A stretch of 64,000 nt of DNA from an uncultured Erythrobacter sp. GTDB taxonomy: Bacteria > Pseudomonadota > Alphaproteobacteria > Sphingomonadales > Sphingomonadaceae. Under the pieces are notes generated by a model that was not told the origin of the DNA, searched no databases, and was given only the letters and a program-made list of their open reading frames with translations. The stretch lies in contig CANMTU010000001.1 of the NCBI GenBank assembly GCA_947501005.1, positions 1 through 64,000 of the forward strand, written 5' to 3'. This document shows, piece after piece, positions 27,265 through 36,974 of the stretch; within the stretch, counting starts at the first letter, position 1, and every line of letters begins with the position of its first letter. The position numbers were made by a program, and so were the translations under genes.

Positions 27265-30200
27265 ATGGCCCTGCACGATCCTGCCCACCTTTCCCCCATC
27301 TCCCGCCAGGACCTGCGCAAGGCCTACCGCGCGGAAGAAAATGCGTGCGTGGCCGAACGGCTCGAACAGGCCGGCATGGACGGCCCGACGCATGAGCGTG
27401 CCGCCGACCTCGCGATCAAGCTGATCGAGGGCGCCCGCCGCCAGAAAGCCAGCGGGATCGACGCCTTTCTCCATCAATACGGCCTCGCGACCGACGAGGG
27501 CATCGCCCTGATGTGCCTGGCGGAGGCGTTGCTACGGGTGCCCGACGCGCCGACCGCCGATGCCCTGATTCGCGACAAGATCGGGGATATCGACTGGTCG
27601 GAACACATGGGCAAGGGCTCGACCACTTTCGTCAACGCGGCGACCTTCTCGCTCATGCTGACCGGCGAGGTCTTGGACCGGCCGGAAGAGGCGAAGCGCG
27701 GCCTCGGCACCTCGCTCAGGCGCGCAATCAACCGGCTGGGCGAGCCGGTCATCCGCAAGGCGACTTTCCAGGCGATGCGCATTCTGGGCGGGCAGTTCGT
27801 CTATGGCCGGACGATCAACGAATCGCTGAAGCGCGCCGCGCCGGAACGGGCGCGCGGCCTCACCCATAGCTTCGATATGCTGGGCGAAGGGGCGATGACC
27901 TATGAGGACGCCGAACGCTATCACCGCAGCTACGCCGCCGCGATCGACCGGCTGGCGCGCGAGGCCAACGGCTCGGTGATCGAATCGCCGGGCATCTCGA
28001 TCAAGCTGTCGGCGCTGCACCCCAAATACACCTTCCTCCATGCCGATCTCGCCATCGGTGACCTGCTGCCGGTGGTGCGCGACCTTGCCGCCAAGGCGCG
28101 CGACGCGAACATCCATTTCACCATCGACGCCGAAGAGGCCGAACGGCTGGAACTCTCGCTCGACCTGATCGAGGCGCTGGTGCGCGATTCAAGCCTGTTC
28201 GAGCGTGCGGACGGCAGCCGCTGGGAAGGCTTCGGCCTCGCCATCCAGGCCTATCAGAAACGCGCCGTCCCGCTGTGCGACTGGATCGTGCGCCTTGCGC
28301 GCAAGCATGACCGCAAGCTGTTCGTGCGGCTGGTGAAGGGTGCCTACTGGGATACCGAAGTCAAGCTGACGCAGGTTGGCGGACTGAAGGATTTTCCGGT
28401 CTTCACCCGCAAGGTGGCGACCGATGTCAGCTATCTCGCCAGCGCCCAGCGCCTGCTGGCCGCGCCCGAGGCGATCTATTCCGCCTTCGCGACCCACAAC
28501 GCCTACACGATCGGCGCGATCAAGGCGATGGCGGCCGGCCAGCCCGGCGAAAAGCCGGTGTTCGAATTCCAGCGTCTGCACGGCATGGGCGAGGACGTCT
28601 ACGGCGCGCTCGCCAAGCTTGAAGGCAATGATCGCACCACCGTGCGCATCTATGCCCCGACCGGCACCCACAAGGACCTGCTCGCCTATCTGGTGCGCCG
28701 CCTGCTGGAAAACGGGGCGAACAGTTCGTTCGTCAACCGCATGGCCGATGCGGACGTGCCCGCCGCCGATCTGGCGAACGACCCGGTGGCCGAGCTGAAG
28801 GCACTGAAGCCCTATCGCAACCCTGCCATCCCGCTGCCGGGCGATATCTTCCCGGGCCGGGTCAACAGCGCCGGGATCGATCTTTCCGATCCGCTGGTGC
28901 GCGAACCGCTGATCGACCGGCTGGATGCGCTGGCGTTCAAGCACTGGCGCGCCGAACCCACCTTCGTCTCCGACGAGGAAGGCGAGGTTGCGCCGATCAC
29001 CAAGCCGCACGACCTGTCGGCCGAGGTGGGCACAAGGCGCGATGCGCTCGATTTCGAAATCGAGGAAGCCATCAGCCGGGCCGAGGCTGTCCAGCCGGGC
29101 TGGAACGCATTGGGCGGAGAAAAGCGCGCCCTGCTGCTCGAAGCCGCGGCCGACCTATTCGAGGCGCATACCGAGGAGTTTCTCTCCCTGTGCCAGCGCG
29201 AAGCCGGCAAGACGCTGGTCGATGCGGTGCTCGAATTGCGCGAGGCGGTCGATTTCCTGCGCTATTACGCGGTCGAGGCGCGGCGCCTGTTTTCCGCCCC
29301 GATCCCGCTGCCCGGCCCGACCGGCGAGGAGAACCGCCTGACGTTGAACGGGCGCGGCGTGTTTGCCTGCATCAGCCCGTGGAACTTTCCCCTGGCCATC
29401 TTCATCGGCCCGCCCGCCGCCGCGCTCGCCGCCGGCAATACGGTGGTCGCCAAGCCGGCCGAGCAGACCCCGCTGATCGCCGCGCTCGCGGTGCGGTTGT
29501 GTCACGAGGCTGGCATTCCCGAGGAGGTGTTCCAGCTCCTGCCGGGTGCGGGCGAGGTGGGCGAGATGATCACTTCCGATCCGCGGATCGCCGGGGTCGC
29601 CTTCACCGGCTCCACCCAGACAGCGCAGGCGATCAATCGCGGGCTCGCCGCGCGCGAGGGCCGCATCGCGACCTTCATCGCCGAGACCGGCGGGCAGAAC
29701 GCGATGATCGTCGATTCCACGGCCTTGCCCGAACAGGTCACCCGCGACGTCGTCGGGAGCGCGTTCCAGAGCGCGGGGCAACGCTGTTCGGCGCTGCGCG
29801 TCCTCTACATCCAGGACGACGTGTATGACGAGATGGTCCGCATGATACGCGGCGCGTTCGAGGCGCTGCAGATCGGCAATCCGGAAAACCTCGCCACCGA
29901 TGTGGGCCCGGTGATCGACCCGGATGCAAAGTCCTCGCTCGAACGCCATGTCGCCCGGCGCAAGAAGGGCAGCTCGCAGGTCTGGCGTCGCCGCCTGCAC
30001 AGCGGCGCGTCGGCCGGGTGCTACGTCGCGCCGACGATCATCGAGATCGAGTCCATCTCCGACCTCAAGCGCGAGAATTTCGGTCCGATCCTGCACATCG
30101 CGCGTTTCAAGGGGCGCGAGCTCGGCAAGGTGATGGACGAGATCAACGCCACCGGTTTCGGCCTCACGCTCGGCCTCCACAGCCGCAACGACGACACCCG

Positions 30201-30417
30201 CGCCTTTATCGAGGCGCGGGCGAAGGTCGGCAATTTCTACGTCAACCGCAACCAGATCGGCGCGGTGGTTGAAAGCCAGCCATTCGGCGGGGAAGGCCTG
30301 TCGGGCACCGGCCCCAAGGCGGGCGGCCCGCATTACGTCCTGCGGTTTGCGACCGAACGCCTCGTCTGCATCGATACGACCGCGGCGGGGGGCAACGCGA
30401 CGCTGCTGGCAAGTTGA
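27265..30417 (+). CDS. putA: bifunctional proline dehydrogenase/L-glutamate gamma-semialdehyde dehydrogenase
   Basis: A 1050-aa fused enzyme that converts proline to glutamate through P5C. The PRODH barrel spans about 140-480 (IKLSALHPKY, FVRLVKGAYWDTE, ATHNAYTIGA, LHGMGEDVY). The P5C dehydrogenase spans about 540-1035 (ACISPWNFPLAIFIG, FIAETGGQNAMIVDS and the catalytic Cys in AGQRCSALRV). It lacks the N-terminal ribbon-helix-helix domain, so it does not autoregulate as the E. coli protein does. It is the last intact core gene before the IS-flanked polysaccharide island. Confidence 0.97.
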   Translation: MALHDPAHLSPISRQDLRKAYRAEENACVAERLEQAGMDGPTHERAADLAIKLIEGARRQKASGIDAFLHQYGLATDEGIALMCLAEALLRVPDAPTADALIRDKIGDIDWSEHMGKGSTTFVNAATFSLMLTGEVLDRPEEAKRGLGTSLRRAINRLGEPVIRKATFQAMRILGGQFVYGRTINESLKRAAPERARGLTHSFDMLGEGAMTYEDAERYHRSYAAAIDRLAREANGSVIESPGISIKLSALHPKYTFLHADLAIGDLLPVVRDLAAKARDANIHFTIDAEEAERLELSLDLIEALVRDSSLFERADGSRWEGFGLAIQAYQKRAVPLCDWIVRLARKHDRKLFVRLVKGAYWDTEVKLTQVGGLKDFPVFTRKVATDVSYLASAQRLLAAPEAIYSAFATHNAYTIGAIKAMAAGQPGEKPVFEFQRLHGMGEDVYGALAKLEGNDRTTVRIYAPTGTHKDLLAYLVRRLLENGANSSFVNRMADADVPAADLANDPVAELKALKPYRNPAIPLPGDIFPGRVNSAGIDLSDPLVREPLIDRLDALAFKHWRAEPTFVSDEEGEVAPITKPHDLSAEVGTRRDALDFEIEEAISRAEAVQPGWNALGGEKRALLLEAAADLFEAHTEEFLSLCQREAGKTLVDAVLELREAVDFLRYYAVEARRLFSAPIPLPGPTGEENRLTLNGRGVFACISPWNFPLAIFIGPPAAALAAGNTVVAKPAEQTPLIAALAVRLCHEAGIPEEVFQLLPGAGEVGEMITSDPRIAGVAFTGSTQTAQAINRGLAAREGRIATFIAETGGQNAMIVDSTALPEQVTRDVVGSAFQSAGQRCSALRVLYIQDDVYDEMVRMIRGAFEALQIGNPENLATDVGPVIDPDAKSSLERHVARRKKGSSQVWRRRLHSGASAGCYVAPTIIEIESISDLKRENFGPILHIARFKGRELGKVMDEINATGFGLTLGLHSRNDDTRAFIEARAKVGNFYVNRNQIGAVVESQPFGGEGLSGTGPKAGGPHYVLRFATERLVCIDTTAAGGNATLLAS

Positions 30418-30507
30418 GCTCCTGCTTGTCCAGCTTCAAAAGCTTATGAAACACTCGCTGATCCGGTGTTCAGCTCGTTCAACAGGCGACGCAAAGAGGC
30501 ACTGCGC

Positions 30508-30665
30508 GTGAGTGAGTCACGGATTCTGAGTGCGGCGCAGATACGCCGGATTGAGCCGTACTTTCCCATGTCGCGCGGCATCTCCCCCGGTCGATGATCG
30601 GCGAATCGTCAGCGGCCTCGTCTTCGTGATCCGCAATGGCCTGCGCTGGTGAGATGCCCGGAACT
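30508..30665 (+). mobile_element. decayed IS5-family transposase, 5' fragment (left island boundary)
   Basis: A GTG start with AGAGG upstream opens a transposase N-terminus, SESRILSAAQIRRIEPYFP. After one frameshift near 30590 it continues DDRRIVSGLVFVIRNGLRW and then meets an in-frame stop. Both pieces match the IS5/IS427-group N-terminus. Similarity ends at about codon 50 and the rest of the gene is missing. The 60 bases before the start (GATCCGGTGTTCAGCTCGTT and on) closely match those before the copy at 61190. Confidence 0.85.
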
Positions 30666-31107
30666 TACTTCTCCGGTTGAGGTGACGGAAGTAGCTCTGG
30701 CGCGCTTCGACGCCAATAAAACGGAGGCTGTTCAATCACGCTCGGCTCCGTCGCGAGCAACGGCGCGAACTGTTCGGCCTTGGGGCAATAGATGGGGCAG
30801 CTGTCGATCCGCGTCCGAACAGCAGATCCTCGACGTTTCAAAAGCGCAGCGGAAGGCGGCCGGACATTATCATGACTAGCCGGGTCACCGCAGGCGAGGA
30901 GTTCCAATACTGGAATGGGATTGATGGCCTGCGGGTCTGAGCATGCCGACGCCCTACGCGACCTCCAGACGTCAGCCGCGCATCTGCTTTGCAGATGACA
31001 CTACTGAAAGTTCCATCAAGAATAGTAAAGCTGGACGCCGAGCGACGGTACTGACTTGATCAGGGTAAAAACGCGACAGGACAGGGGTTCTTAAAACCAG
31101 GTGCGCC
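30666..31107. other. gene-free stretch between IS relic and terminator
   Basis: Short reading frames occur on both strands but none has a convincing start, composition or family match. Residual transposon DNA is possible after the 5' IS fragment, but no transposase motif is recognised beyond about 30665. Nothing else is called. Confidence 0.5.
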
Positions 31108-31141
31108 AAAAAAAACGGGCGGAGCCAACGCCCCGCCCGTT
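31108..31141 (-). terminator. rho-independent terminator of the 75-aa gene
   Basis: Read on the minus strand, AACGGGCGG pairs with CCGCCCGTT over a short loop and is followed by eight T residues (eight A on the plus strand at 31108-31115). This is a textbook intrinsic terminator, 24 bases after the stop of the small gene at 31165. Confidence 0.9.
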
Positions 31142-31164
31142 CAATATTCATAAGTGACGAGAGA

Positions 31165-31392
31165 TCAGGCGCTGACGGGCTGATCATCTTCATCATCATC
31201 GGCAACGATAAGGATCGTTGCAACGACCACCGCTGCGGCGGCTACCGCAATGGCGACAGGAAACGGGGGGTTTTCGCCAGCTTCTCTTTGCTGAACGCCG
31301 GAAGCGGGGCGCGAGCTATCGACCTGCGCCACAGCAGGCACGGCCACGAGAGCAGCGGCGGCCGCGGCGGCAGAAAGAATACGGTTCTTCAT
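31165..31392 (-). CDS. small exported/membrane protein with acidic tail, 75 aa
   Basis: A 75-aa protein with an N-terminal signal peptide (MKNRILSAAAAAAALVAV ending PAVAQ), a short polar segment rich in Ser/Gln/Glu, and one strongly hydrophobic helix (PFPVAIAVAAAAVVVATILI). It ends in a short acidic tail, ADDDEDDQPVSA. No family is recognised. A good Shine-Dalgarno (TTGGAGAT) and a strong terminator immediately downstream show it is a real, separately transcribed gene. Position at the edge of the polysaccharide locus hints at an envelope role, but that is only context. Confidence 0.75.
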   Translation of the reverse strand: MKNRILSAAAAAAALVAVPAVAQVDSSRPASGVQQREAGENPPFPVAIAVAAAAVVVATILIVADDDEDDQPVSA

Positions 31393-31510
31393 AGAATCTC
31401 CAATTCAGATGCGACTATTCAAATTCGGCATACAGAACAGAGAGTCGCTATGCAACTGTGGATGTCCGTCGTTGCCGGCATGAAATTTTCTTGTGGTGTA
31501 TCTGCAACAA

Positions 31511-32323
31511 TCACGTTCGTACCGTATCGTCTGTCTCGATCTCGATCATTCCGCTTTCTGTATTTTCCACCGCGGCCATGAAGCGGCGCTCCGTTCCCTC
31601 CAGCGCCACGGCCGTCAACCGTCCGCTTTCATAAGCGCCGGTATCGATCCCGATACGATTGGAGCGCTCGTCCACGGTCTCGGTGATCGTATGCCCATGC
31701 ACAACCATGTGGGAGAGGCGTTTGCCATGGGACAGGAACGGCTCGCGAATCCAGAACAACTCGCGGCCGGACTGTTCTTCCAGTGGAACGTCGGGGTGAA
31801 TCCCGGCATGGACGAAAAGATAATCCCCGATCACGATCCAGTCCTCGAAACCGCGGATGAAATCCAGGTCGGCCTCCGGTAGGATATCAGGCAACATCGC
31901 TCGCAATTCGTCATTGGTAGCCGCGTCGTAAGAAGCGCGGTCGATGCCATAGCTCAACACCATTTCGCGCCCGCCAAAGCGCAGATAGCTGCGCAAGGCG
32001 TCACTCGATTCCAGCGCGGCCAGAAGCATCTGTTCGTGATTGGCCATCAGCACGCGCACGGTCCGATGCCGCATCCAGTTGCGCACGAAAGCGATCACGC
32101 CCGCGCTTTCGGGCCCGCGGTCGATTAAGTCGCCGAGCAGAATGATGGTCGTTCGTGCGGGCTGCCGCCCGGCATCGTCGGCCTCGATCGCGCGCGCAAG
32201 CGGCTCAAGAAGGTCGAGTCGGCCGTGCACGTCCCCGATCGCGTAGACTCGCTCTGCCTCGGGAATCGCGGGACGCGGAACATCAGCTTCGGACTGGACA
32301 AGACGGATCAGTTTGGCAAACAT
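31511..32323 (-). CDS. metallophosphoesterase (PPP-family serine/threonine phosphatase-like)
   Basis: A 270-aa cytoplasmic calcineurin-like phosphoesterase. All metal motifs are present: YAIGDVHGRLDLL, LLGDLIDRGPES, MANHEQ, VHAGIHPD and VHGHT. The form is that of bacterial PPP phosphatases of the PrpA/ApaH-like kind. Such genes often flank sphingomonad polysaccharide loci, where dephosphorylation of the tyrosine kinase or other factors has been guessed but is unproven. The ATG at 32323 is chosen; an upstream in-frame start adds a non-family tail. Confidence 0.88.
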   Translation of the reverse strand: MFAKLIRLVQSEADVPRPAIPEAERVYAIGDVHGRLDLLEPLARAIEADDAGRQPARTTIILLGDLIDRGPESAGVIAFVRNWMRHRTVRVLMANHEQMLLAALESSDALRSYLRFGGREMVLSYGIDRASYDAATNDELRAMLPDILPEADLDFIRGFEDWIVIGDYLFVHAGIHPDVPLEEQSGRELFWIREPFLSHGKRLSHMVVHGHTITETVDERSNRIGIDTGAYESGRLTAVALEGTERRFMAAVENTESGMIEIETDDTVRT

Positions 32324-32521
32324 CACGCGCGCTTTAGCCTGCGCGACTGAACCAGGACAGAATGCATGCGCGAAAGCGCAAGTTGCCGTAGGCGGGGGCT
32401 TATTTCCTGAACCTGGCAACGAATTGTTCAGAAAAAGTGGGACGGGCAATAGGCCATGCTGTTCGGTTCAAACCGGCCAATGCCAGATATTACGGTCGCT
32501 GACGGGCGCAGGCCTCATTGA

Positions 32522-32734
32522 TCAGAGACAGAAGATAACGGTGGCCGCCAGAACGATGGTAGAGAAGAAGGTCGTGGGGCATCGATCGTGGCGGGTTGCG
32601 ACGCGTTGCGATTGACGAAAATGATACCGCTCAGCACCCGCCAATCATCAACCCGTGGGTTGCCCTAGCTCTTCGGGAAAGTACGGCGAAAGCGGCGCTA
32701 CCTGTTCGCCCGTCAGCCAGTATAGATCGCTCAT
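32522..32734 (-). mobile_element. internally deleted IS5-family transposase remnant
   Basis: On the minus strand an ATG at 32734 opens MSDLYWLTGEQVAPLSPYFP, an IS5/IS427 N-terminus. After one frameshift it continues VDDWRVLSGIIFVNRN, then jumps directly to the family C-terminus, RHDRCPTTFFSTIVLAATV, ending IFCL and stop at 32522. About 180 middle codons are missing, so only both ends of the gene survive. It is opposite in orientation to the other two relics and distinct in sequence, so it is a separate insertion. Confidence 0.85.
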
Positions 32735-33156
32735 GCTCAATCTTCTTACGGCGCCCACCCCATCAGCCAGTTTACGCCGTAAAACGCTTATCATGACCGG
32801 GTTCAAATTAAAAACTGACTTTCGCCTTCGTCATAAACGACTGTCTGAAGCCATGCTTTAAACATCGAGTTCAGAATTTGGCCTTTTGCAATTCTGTCTT
32901 CGAGAAAGACTGATAAGCGATTGACATGAGATGAGGGAACGCTCGTCCTTCTCCTTGCACCGAAATGCAAGCGATTTGCAATGCCCAGCGCTGGCTCGAC
33001 CTGCCACCAATCTTCGATGTTGATCCACACCTATTCGACCGACCAAAATTTCCGGAGTGGGAACGCATTTCAGAAGCCCGCCATGGTCATATGCCGAATT
33101 CCAGATTATGGCGGCATCCATTCTCACAGGCACAATCATTGTTACGAATGGAACGC
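32735..33156. other. gene-free, AT-richer stretch upstream of the deoxysugar operon
   Basis: No credible coding sequence is seen. The DNA is lower in GC than the core genome and presumably contains the promoter of the plus-strand sugar operon starting at 33157. I cannot single out a convincing -35/-10 pair. The part nearest the IS relic is probably the outer end of that element. Confidence 0.45.
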
Positions 33157-33927
33157 ATGAAAGCAGTAATATTGGCCGGCGGACTGGGCACCCGCTTCAG
33201 CGAGGAAACCTCGATCCGCCCCAAACCGATGATCGAAATCGGCGGAAAGCCGATCCTCTGGCATATAATGAAGATCTATTCCGCAAATGGAATCAACGAT
33301 TTTATCATATGCTGCGGCTACAAAGGCTATGTCATCAAGGAATATTTCGCTAACTACTTTCTGCATATGTCCGACGTGACCTTCCGCATGGAAGAGAACC
33401 GAATGGAAGTGCATCGGCGGCGTACAGAGCCCTGGAACGTAACGCTCGTCGACACTGGCGACATTTCCATGACCGGCGGCAGGCTGGCACGCGTGGCGGG
33501 GTATTTGCGGGATGAAACGGAATTCTGCATGACCTATGGTGACGGAGTCGGGGACGTTGATATCGCGGCCTCCATCGCCTTTCACCGTGCCCATGGGCGG
33601 GAGGCGACGCTGACTGCCGCCGTGCCTCCCGGTCGCTTCGGCGCGCTCGACATGGATGGCGAACGCGTTGCAAGCTTTCTTGAAAAACCCGCCGGAGACG
33701 GCGGCATGATCAATGCAGGCTTTTTCGTCCTGTCCCCCAAGGTGCTGGACCGGATCCCCGAAGACGGAACCATTTGGGAGCAGGAACCCTTGCGCGATCT
33801 CGCGTCCGAAGGCGAATTGATGGCGTACAAGCACCATGGGTTCTGGCAACCGATGGACACCTTGCGCGACAAGCAGAAGCTGGAAGCTCTGTGGGAAGCA
33901 GGCGAGGCGCCGTGGAAAGTATGGTGA
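33157..33927 (+). CDS. rfbF: glucose-1-phosphate cytidylyltransferase
   Basis: A 256-aa nucleotidyltransferase (also called ddhA/ascA) that makes CDP-D-glucose from CTP and glucose-1-phosphate. It begins [20 protein letters not shown] and has [32 protein letters not shown] and the CDP-glucose-type ending [18 protein letters not shown]. Length equals the family norm. ATG at 33157 matches the family N-terminus; ATG at 33148 is a second possibility. It opens the CDP-3,6-dideoxyhexose operon and overlaps the next gene. Confidence 0.95.
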   Translation: MKAVILAGGLGTRFSEETSIRPKPMIEIGGKPILWHIMKIYSANGINDFIICCGYKGYVIKEYFANYFLHMSDVTFRMEENRMEVHRRRTEPWNVTLVDTGDISMTGGRLARVAGYLRDETEFCMTYGDGVGDVDIAASIAFHRAHGREATLTAAVPPGRFGALDMDGERVASFLEKPAGDGGMINAGFFVLSPKVLDRIPEDGTIWEQEPLRDLASEGELMAYKHHGFWQPMDTLRDKQKLEALWEAGEAPWKVW

Positions 33928-35045
33928 ACCCCGATCCACAATTCTGGGCCGGCAAGCGGGTTTTCCTGACCGGCCATACGGGCTTCAAGGGCGCATGGCT
34001 GACGCTATGGCTGGAAAGTCTGGGGGCGCAGGTTCACGGCTACGCACTGGCCGCAGATGGCGCGCATAATCTGTTCGATACAATCGATGCGGGAAGCCGC
34101 ATCAACTCGACCATCGGTGATATTCGCGAGCCGGAACACTTGCGGAATGCCATGGTTGCCGCCGACCCTGAAATCCTCATCCATATGGCTGCGCAGCCTC
34201 TCGTCCGGGCTTCTTATGATGATCCGACCGGCACTTTTGCCACCAATGTGATGGGCACGGTCAACGTGCTGGAAGCGGCGCGGCTTTGTCCGGCCTTGCG
34301 CGCGATTGTGTCCGTTACGACCGACAAATGTTACGAAAACCGGGAATGGTTGTGGGGATACCGCGAGGATGAGGCACTGGGGGGGCACGATCCCTACAGC
34401 AGTTCCAAGGCATGTGCCGAACTTGTGTCCGCCGCATGGCGCAAATCGTTTTTCTCCGTGGAGGAAAACGGACCGGCACTGGCAACCGCGCGCGCCGGCA
34501 ACGTGATCGGCGGGGGGGATTGGGCACCTGATCGCTTGGTGCCCGATACTCTTGCCGCGTTCGCCGTGGGGCAATCGGTCGCTATCCGCAATCCGCTCGC
34601 AACCCGCCCGTGGCAGCATGTGCTGGAACCCCTCTCGGGCTATCTCATTCTGGCCGAAGCACTATGGCGCCAAGGGGCGGCGGTTGCTGAAAGCTGGAAT
34701 TTCGGGCCCAGCGAGGAAGGTGCCGCGCCCGTACATCGCATCGTTGAATACTTGGCCGGGGAATGGGGCGCGCCGTTTTCAAAATCGGCTGCGGAATTCG
34801 ATGACGTCCAGGCAAGAGGCTGGGTGCCGGCGGACGGATATCATCCGCACGAGGCCCATTCATTGCGCTTGGACATTGCCAAGGCGGGGGCGAAGCTTGG
34901 CTGGCGTCCGCGCTGGGCGCTGGGTGAGACGCTCGCCCGGATCGTGACCTGGCACAAGGCATGGCTGGCCGGTGCTGATATGCGCGCGCATTGCTTGGCC
35001 GCGATCGAATCCTATAACTCCACCCAGGTTCCGAAAGAGATTTGA
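33921..35045 (+). CDS. rfbG: CDP-glucose 4,6-dehydratase
   Basis: A 374-aa extended SDR (ddhB/ascB) that converts CDP-D-glucose to CDP-4-keto-6-deoxyglucose using bound NAD. It shows a [19 protein letters not shown] nucleotide fold, [13 protein letters not shown], the active-site [12 protein letters not shown] (YxxxK) and the family block [19 protein letters not shown]. The ATG at 33921 overlaps the rfbF stop by seven bases; a GTG three bases later is also possible. Second step of the operon. Confidence 0.95.
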   Translation: MVNPDPQFWAGKRVFLTGHTGFKGAWLTLWLESLGAQVHGYALAADGAHNLFDTIDAGSRINSTIGDIREPEHLRNAMVAADPEILIHMAAQPLVRASYDDPTGTFATNVMGTVNVLEAARLCPALRAIVSVTTDKCYENREWLWGYREDEALGGHDPYSSSKACAELVSAAWRKSFFSVEENGPALATARAGNVIGGGDWAPDRLVPDTLAAFAVGQSVAIRNPLATRPWQHVLEPLSGYLILAEALWRQGAAVAESWNFGPSEEGAAPVHRIVEYLAGEWGAPFSKSAAEFDDVQARGWVPADGYHPHEAHSLRLDIAKAGAKLGWRPRWALGETLARIVTWHKAWLAGADMRAHCLAAIESYNSTQVPKEI

Positions 35046-35050
35046 ATCCC

Positions 35051-36403
35051 ATGAATTCCGACAATGCCCAAGCGGACTTGCGTGCCGAGATAATCGCCAT
35101 GGCACGCCAGCATTTCAATGCCCGGCCAGAGCCCGCTTTCGTGCCGGGCGAAACCTACATTCCGCCATCGGGCAAAGTGATGGATGCCGAGGATTGCGGC
35201 ACTCTGATCGACTCCGCGCTCGACATGTGGCTGACCGCAGGGCGGTATGCCGAACGGTTCGAAACGGAGCTGGCCGAAAAGTTCGGCACCCGATACGCCA
35301 AGCTGACCGTGTCCGGTTCGGCGGCCAACCTTCTGGCGTTCGCATGCCTTACGTCGTGGAAACTGGGCGACAAGCGGATCAAGCCCGGTTCCGAAGTGAT
35401 TACCGTGGCCGCCGGGTTTCCGACCACCGTTTCGCCTATCGTGCAATATGGCTGCATTCCGGTATTCGTCGATGTCGACATCGCTACCCATAATGTCGAT
35501 GTCGATCTCCTCGAAGCGGCCATTACCGATAAGACAAGCGCGGTCATGATCGCGCATTCACTGGGAAATCCATTCGATGTCGCGCGGGTCGCTGAATTCT
35601 GCCGCGCGCATGGGCTCTATCTGATCGAGGATTGCTGCGACGCATTTGGTGCCACCATCGGCGGTCGTCAGGTGGGCACATTCGGGGATGTCGCAACGCT
35701 CAGTTTCTATCCGGCCCATCATATCACGATGGGTGAGGGTGGAGCAGTCATGGTGAACAGCCCGCTGCTTGCCAAGACCGTGGAAAGTTTCCGCGACTGG
35801 GGGCGCGATTGCTACTGCAAGCCTGGCGAAGACAACACCTGCAACAAGCGCTTTGGATGGCGCCTGGGAACGCTGCCCAAGGGTTACGACCACAAATATA
35901 CCTACAGCCATGTTGGCTACAACCTGAAGGTCAGCGACATGCAGGCCGCGGTCGGGGTCAGCCAATTGTCCAAGCTCGATCGGTTCATCGAGCGGCGTCG
36001 CGCCAATTTCGCCGGATTGACCAAACGGCTGCGGGAAGCCGGACTGGATAAGATCTATCATCTGCCCGAAGCGACGCCGGACAGCGAACCGAGCTGGTTC
36101 GGCTATCTACTGACGCTGCGCGACGATACCGGAATCGATCGCAATCGTCTGGTCAAGACGTTGGAGGAGCGCAAGATCGGCACAAGAATGCTGTTCGCCG
36201 GCAATCTGACCCGGCAGCCCGCTTTCCAGCATGTCGATTATCGCGTGCATGGCGACCTTACCAATACGGACAAGATCATGAACAACAGTTTCTGGATCGG
36301 CGTATGGCCGGGCATCGACGATGCCAGGATGGACTACATGGTCAAGGTGCTGGAACAGCTGACTCGCGAAATGCAGACGGGATCGCCAGAACCGGTCGCC
36401 TGA
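35051..36403 (+). CDS. rfbH: CDP-4-dehydro-6-deoxyglucose 3-dehydrase (E1, RfbH/DdhC)
   Basis: A 450-aa PMP/iron-sulfur enzyme that removes the C3 hydroxyl of CDP-4-keto-6-deoxyglucose. It has an aminotransferase-like fold, but the usual PLP Lys is replaced by His in [12 protein letters not shown] (His223/224), the hallmark of E1. Cysteines in [11 protein letters not shown] (254, 256, 264) plus one of Cys195/196 fit the [2Fe-2S] site. It needs an E3 reductase for electrons, which is not seen in the window. AAAGAG lies upstream of the ATG at 35051; a TTG nine bases earlier is less likely. Confidence 0.95.
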   Translation: MNSDNAQADLRAEIIAMARQHFNARPEPAFVPGETYIPPSGKVMDAEDCGTLIDSALDMWLTAGRYAERFETELAEKFGTRYAKLTVSGSAANLLAFACLTSWKLGDKRIKPGSEVITVAAGFPTTVSPIVQYGCIPVFVDVDIATHNVDVDLLEAAITDKTSAVMIAHSLGNPFDVARVAEFCRAHGLYLIEDCCDAFGATIGGRQVGTFGDVATLSFYPAHHITMGEGGAVMVNSPLLAKTVESFRDWGRDCYCKPGEDNTCNKRFGWRLGTLPKGYDHKYTYSHVGYNLKVSDMQAAVGVSQLSKLDRFIERRRANFAGLTKRLREAGLDKIYHLPEATPDSEPSWFGYLLTLRDDTGIDRNRLVKTLEERKIGTRMLFAGNLTRQPAFQHVDYRVHGDLTNTDKIMNNSFWIGVWPGIDDARMDYMVKVLEQLTREMQTGSPEPVA

Positions 36404-36419
36404 CCGAAAGAACGGTATC

Positions 36420-36974
36420 ATGCAGATCGAAGATTTCGGATTTCCCGGCGCTTTCGTCATTCGCCCGCGCGTGCTGGCGGATGATCGCGGCACTTTCGTA
36501 AAGACGTTTCATGCAGACAATTTCGCTGCAGCAGGACTCAGGACCGATTGGCGGGAAGAATTCTATTCGACTTCTGCTCGAGGAATCGTGCGGGGCCTTC
36601 ATTTCCAGGTTCCTCCGGCCGATCATGCCAAGCTGGTCACATGTCTTGCCGGATCGGTGATCGATGTCGTGGTCGATCTGCGACGCGGTTCGCCAACCGA
36701 AGGCGAGGTTCGTTCGATCCAGCTCGATGCTTGCGATGCCTTGGGTCTCTATTTGCCGAGCGGAATAGCGCACGGCTTCCAATCACTCAGCGAGACAAGC
36801 ACGATGTTGTACAAGGTCACAAGCGTGCATGCGCCCGAATGCGATGCCGGCATCGCATGGGACAGTATCGGTTTTGTCTGGCCGGTGGCAGAGGCGGAGC
36901 TGTCGCCGCGTGACCGCGCGCATCCCGCCCTCTCCAGCTTCGACAGTCCTTTTGTTTTCGATCCTGCCCGATGA
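36420..36974 (+). CDS. RmlC-like dTDP-4-dehydrorhamnose 3,5-epimerase family protein
   Basis: A 184-aa cupin-type sugar-nucleotide epimerase. It has RGIVRGLHFQVPP with the catalytic His, the KLVTCLAGSVIDVVVDLRRG block and LYLPSGIAHGFQ. In this operon, directly behind rfbH, it probably epimerises C5 of the CDP-3,6-dideoxy-4-ketohexose, as the ascarylose 5-epimerase does, rather than acting on dTDP-rhamnose intermediates; rmlA, rmlB and rmlD are absent here. Its stop overlaps the following reductase start (ATGA). Confidence 0.88.
   Translation: MQIEDFGFPGAFVIRPRVLADDRGTFVKTFHADNFAAAGLRTDWREEFYSTSARGIVRGLHFQVPPADHAKLVTCLAGSVIDVVVDLRRGSPTEGEVRSIQLDACDALGLYLPSGIAHGFQSLSETSTMLYKVTSVHAPECDAGIAWDSIGFVWPVAEAELSPRDRAHPALSSFDSPFVFDPAR

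Noticed and set aside
30665-30907. An 80-codon minus-strand frame after the left IS relic
   Set aside because: No recognisable family and no ribosome site; probably chance in residual transposon DNA.
36420-36974. Assignment as rmlC of a dTDP-rhamnose pathway
   Set aside because: No rmlA, rmlB or rmlD is nearby, and the gene is coupled to the CDP-dideoxyhexose genes, so only the family name is given.
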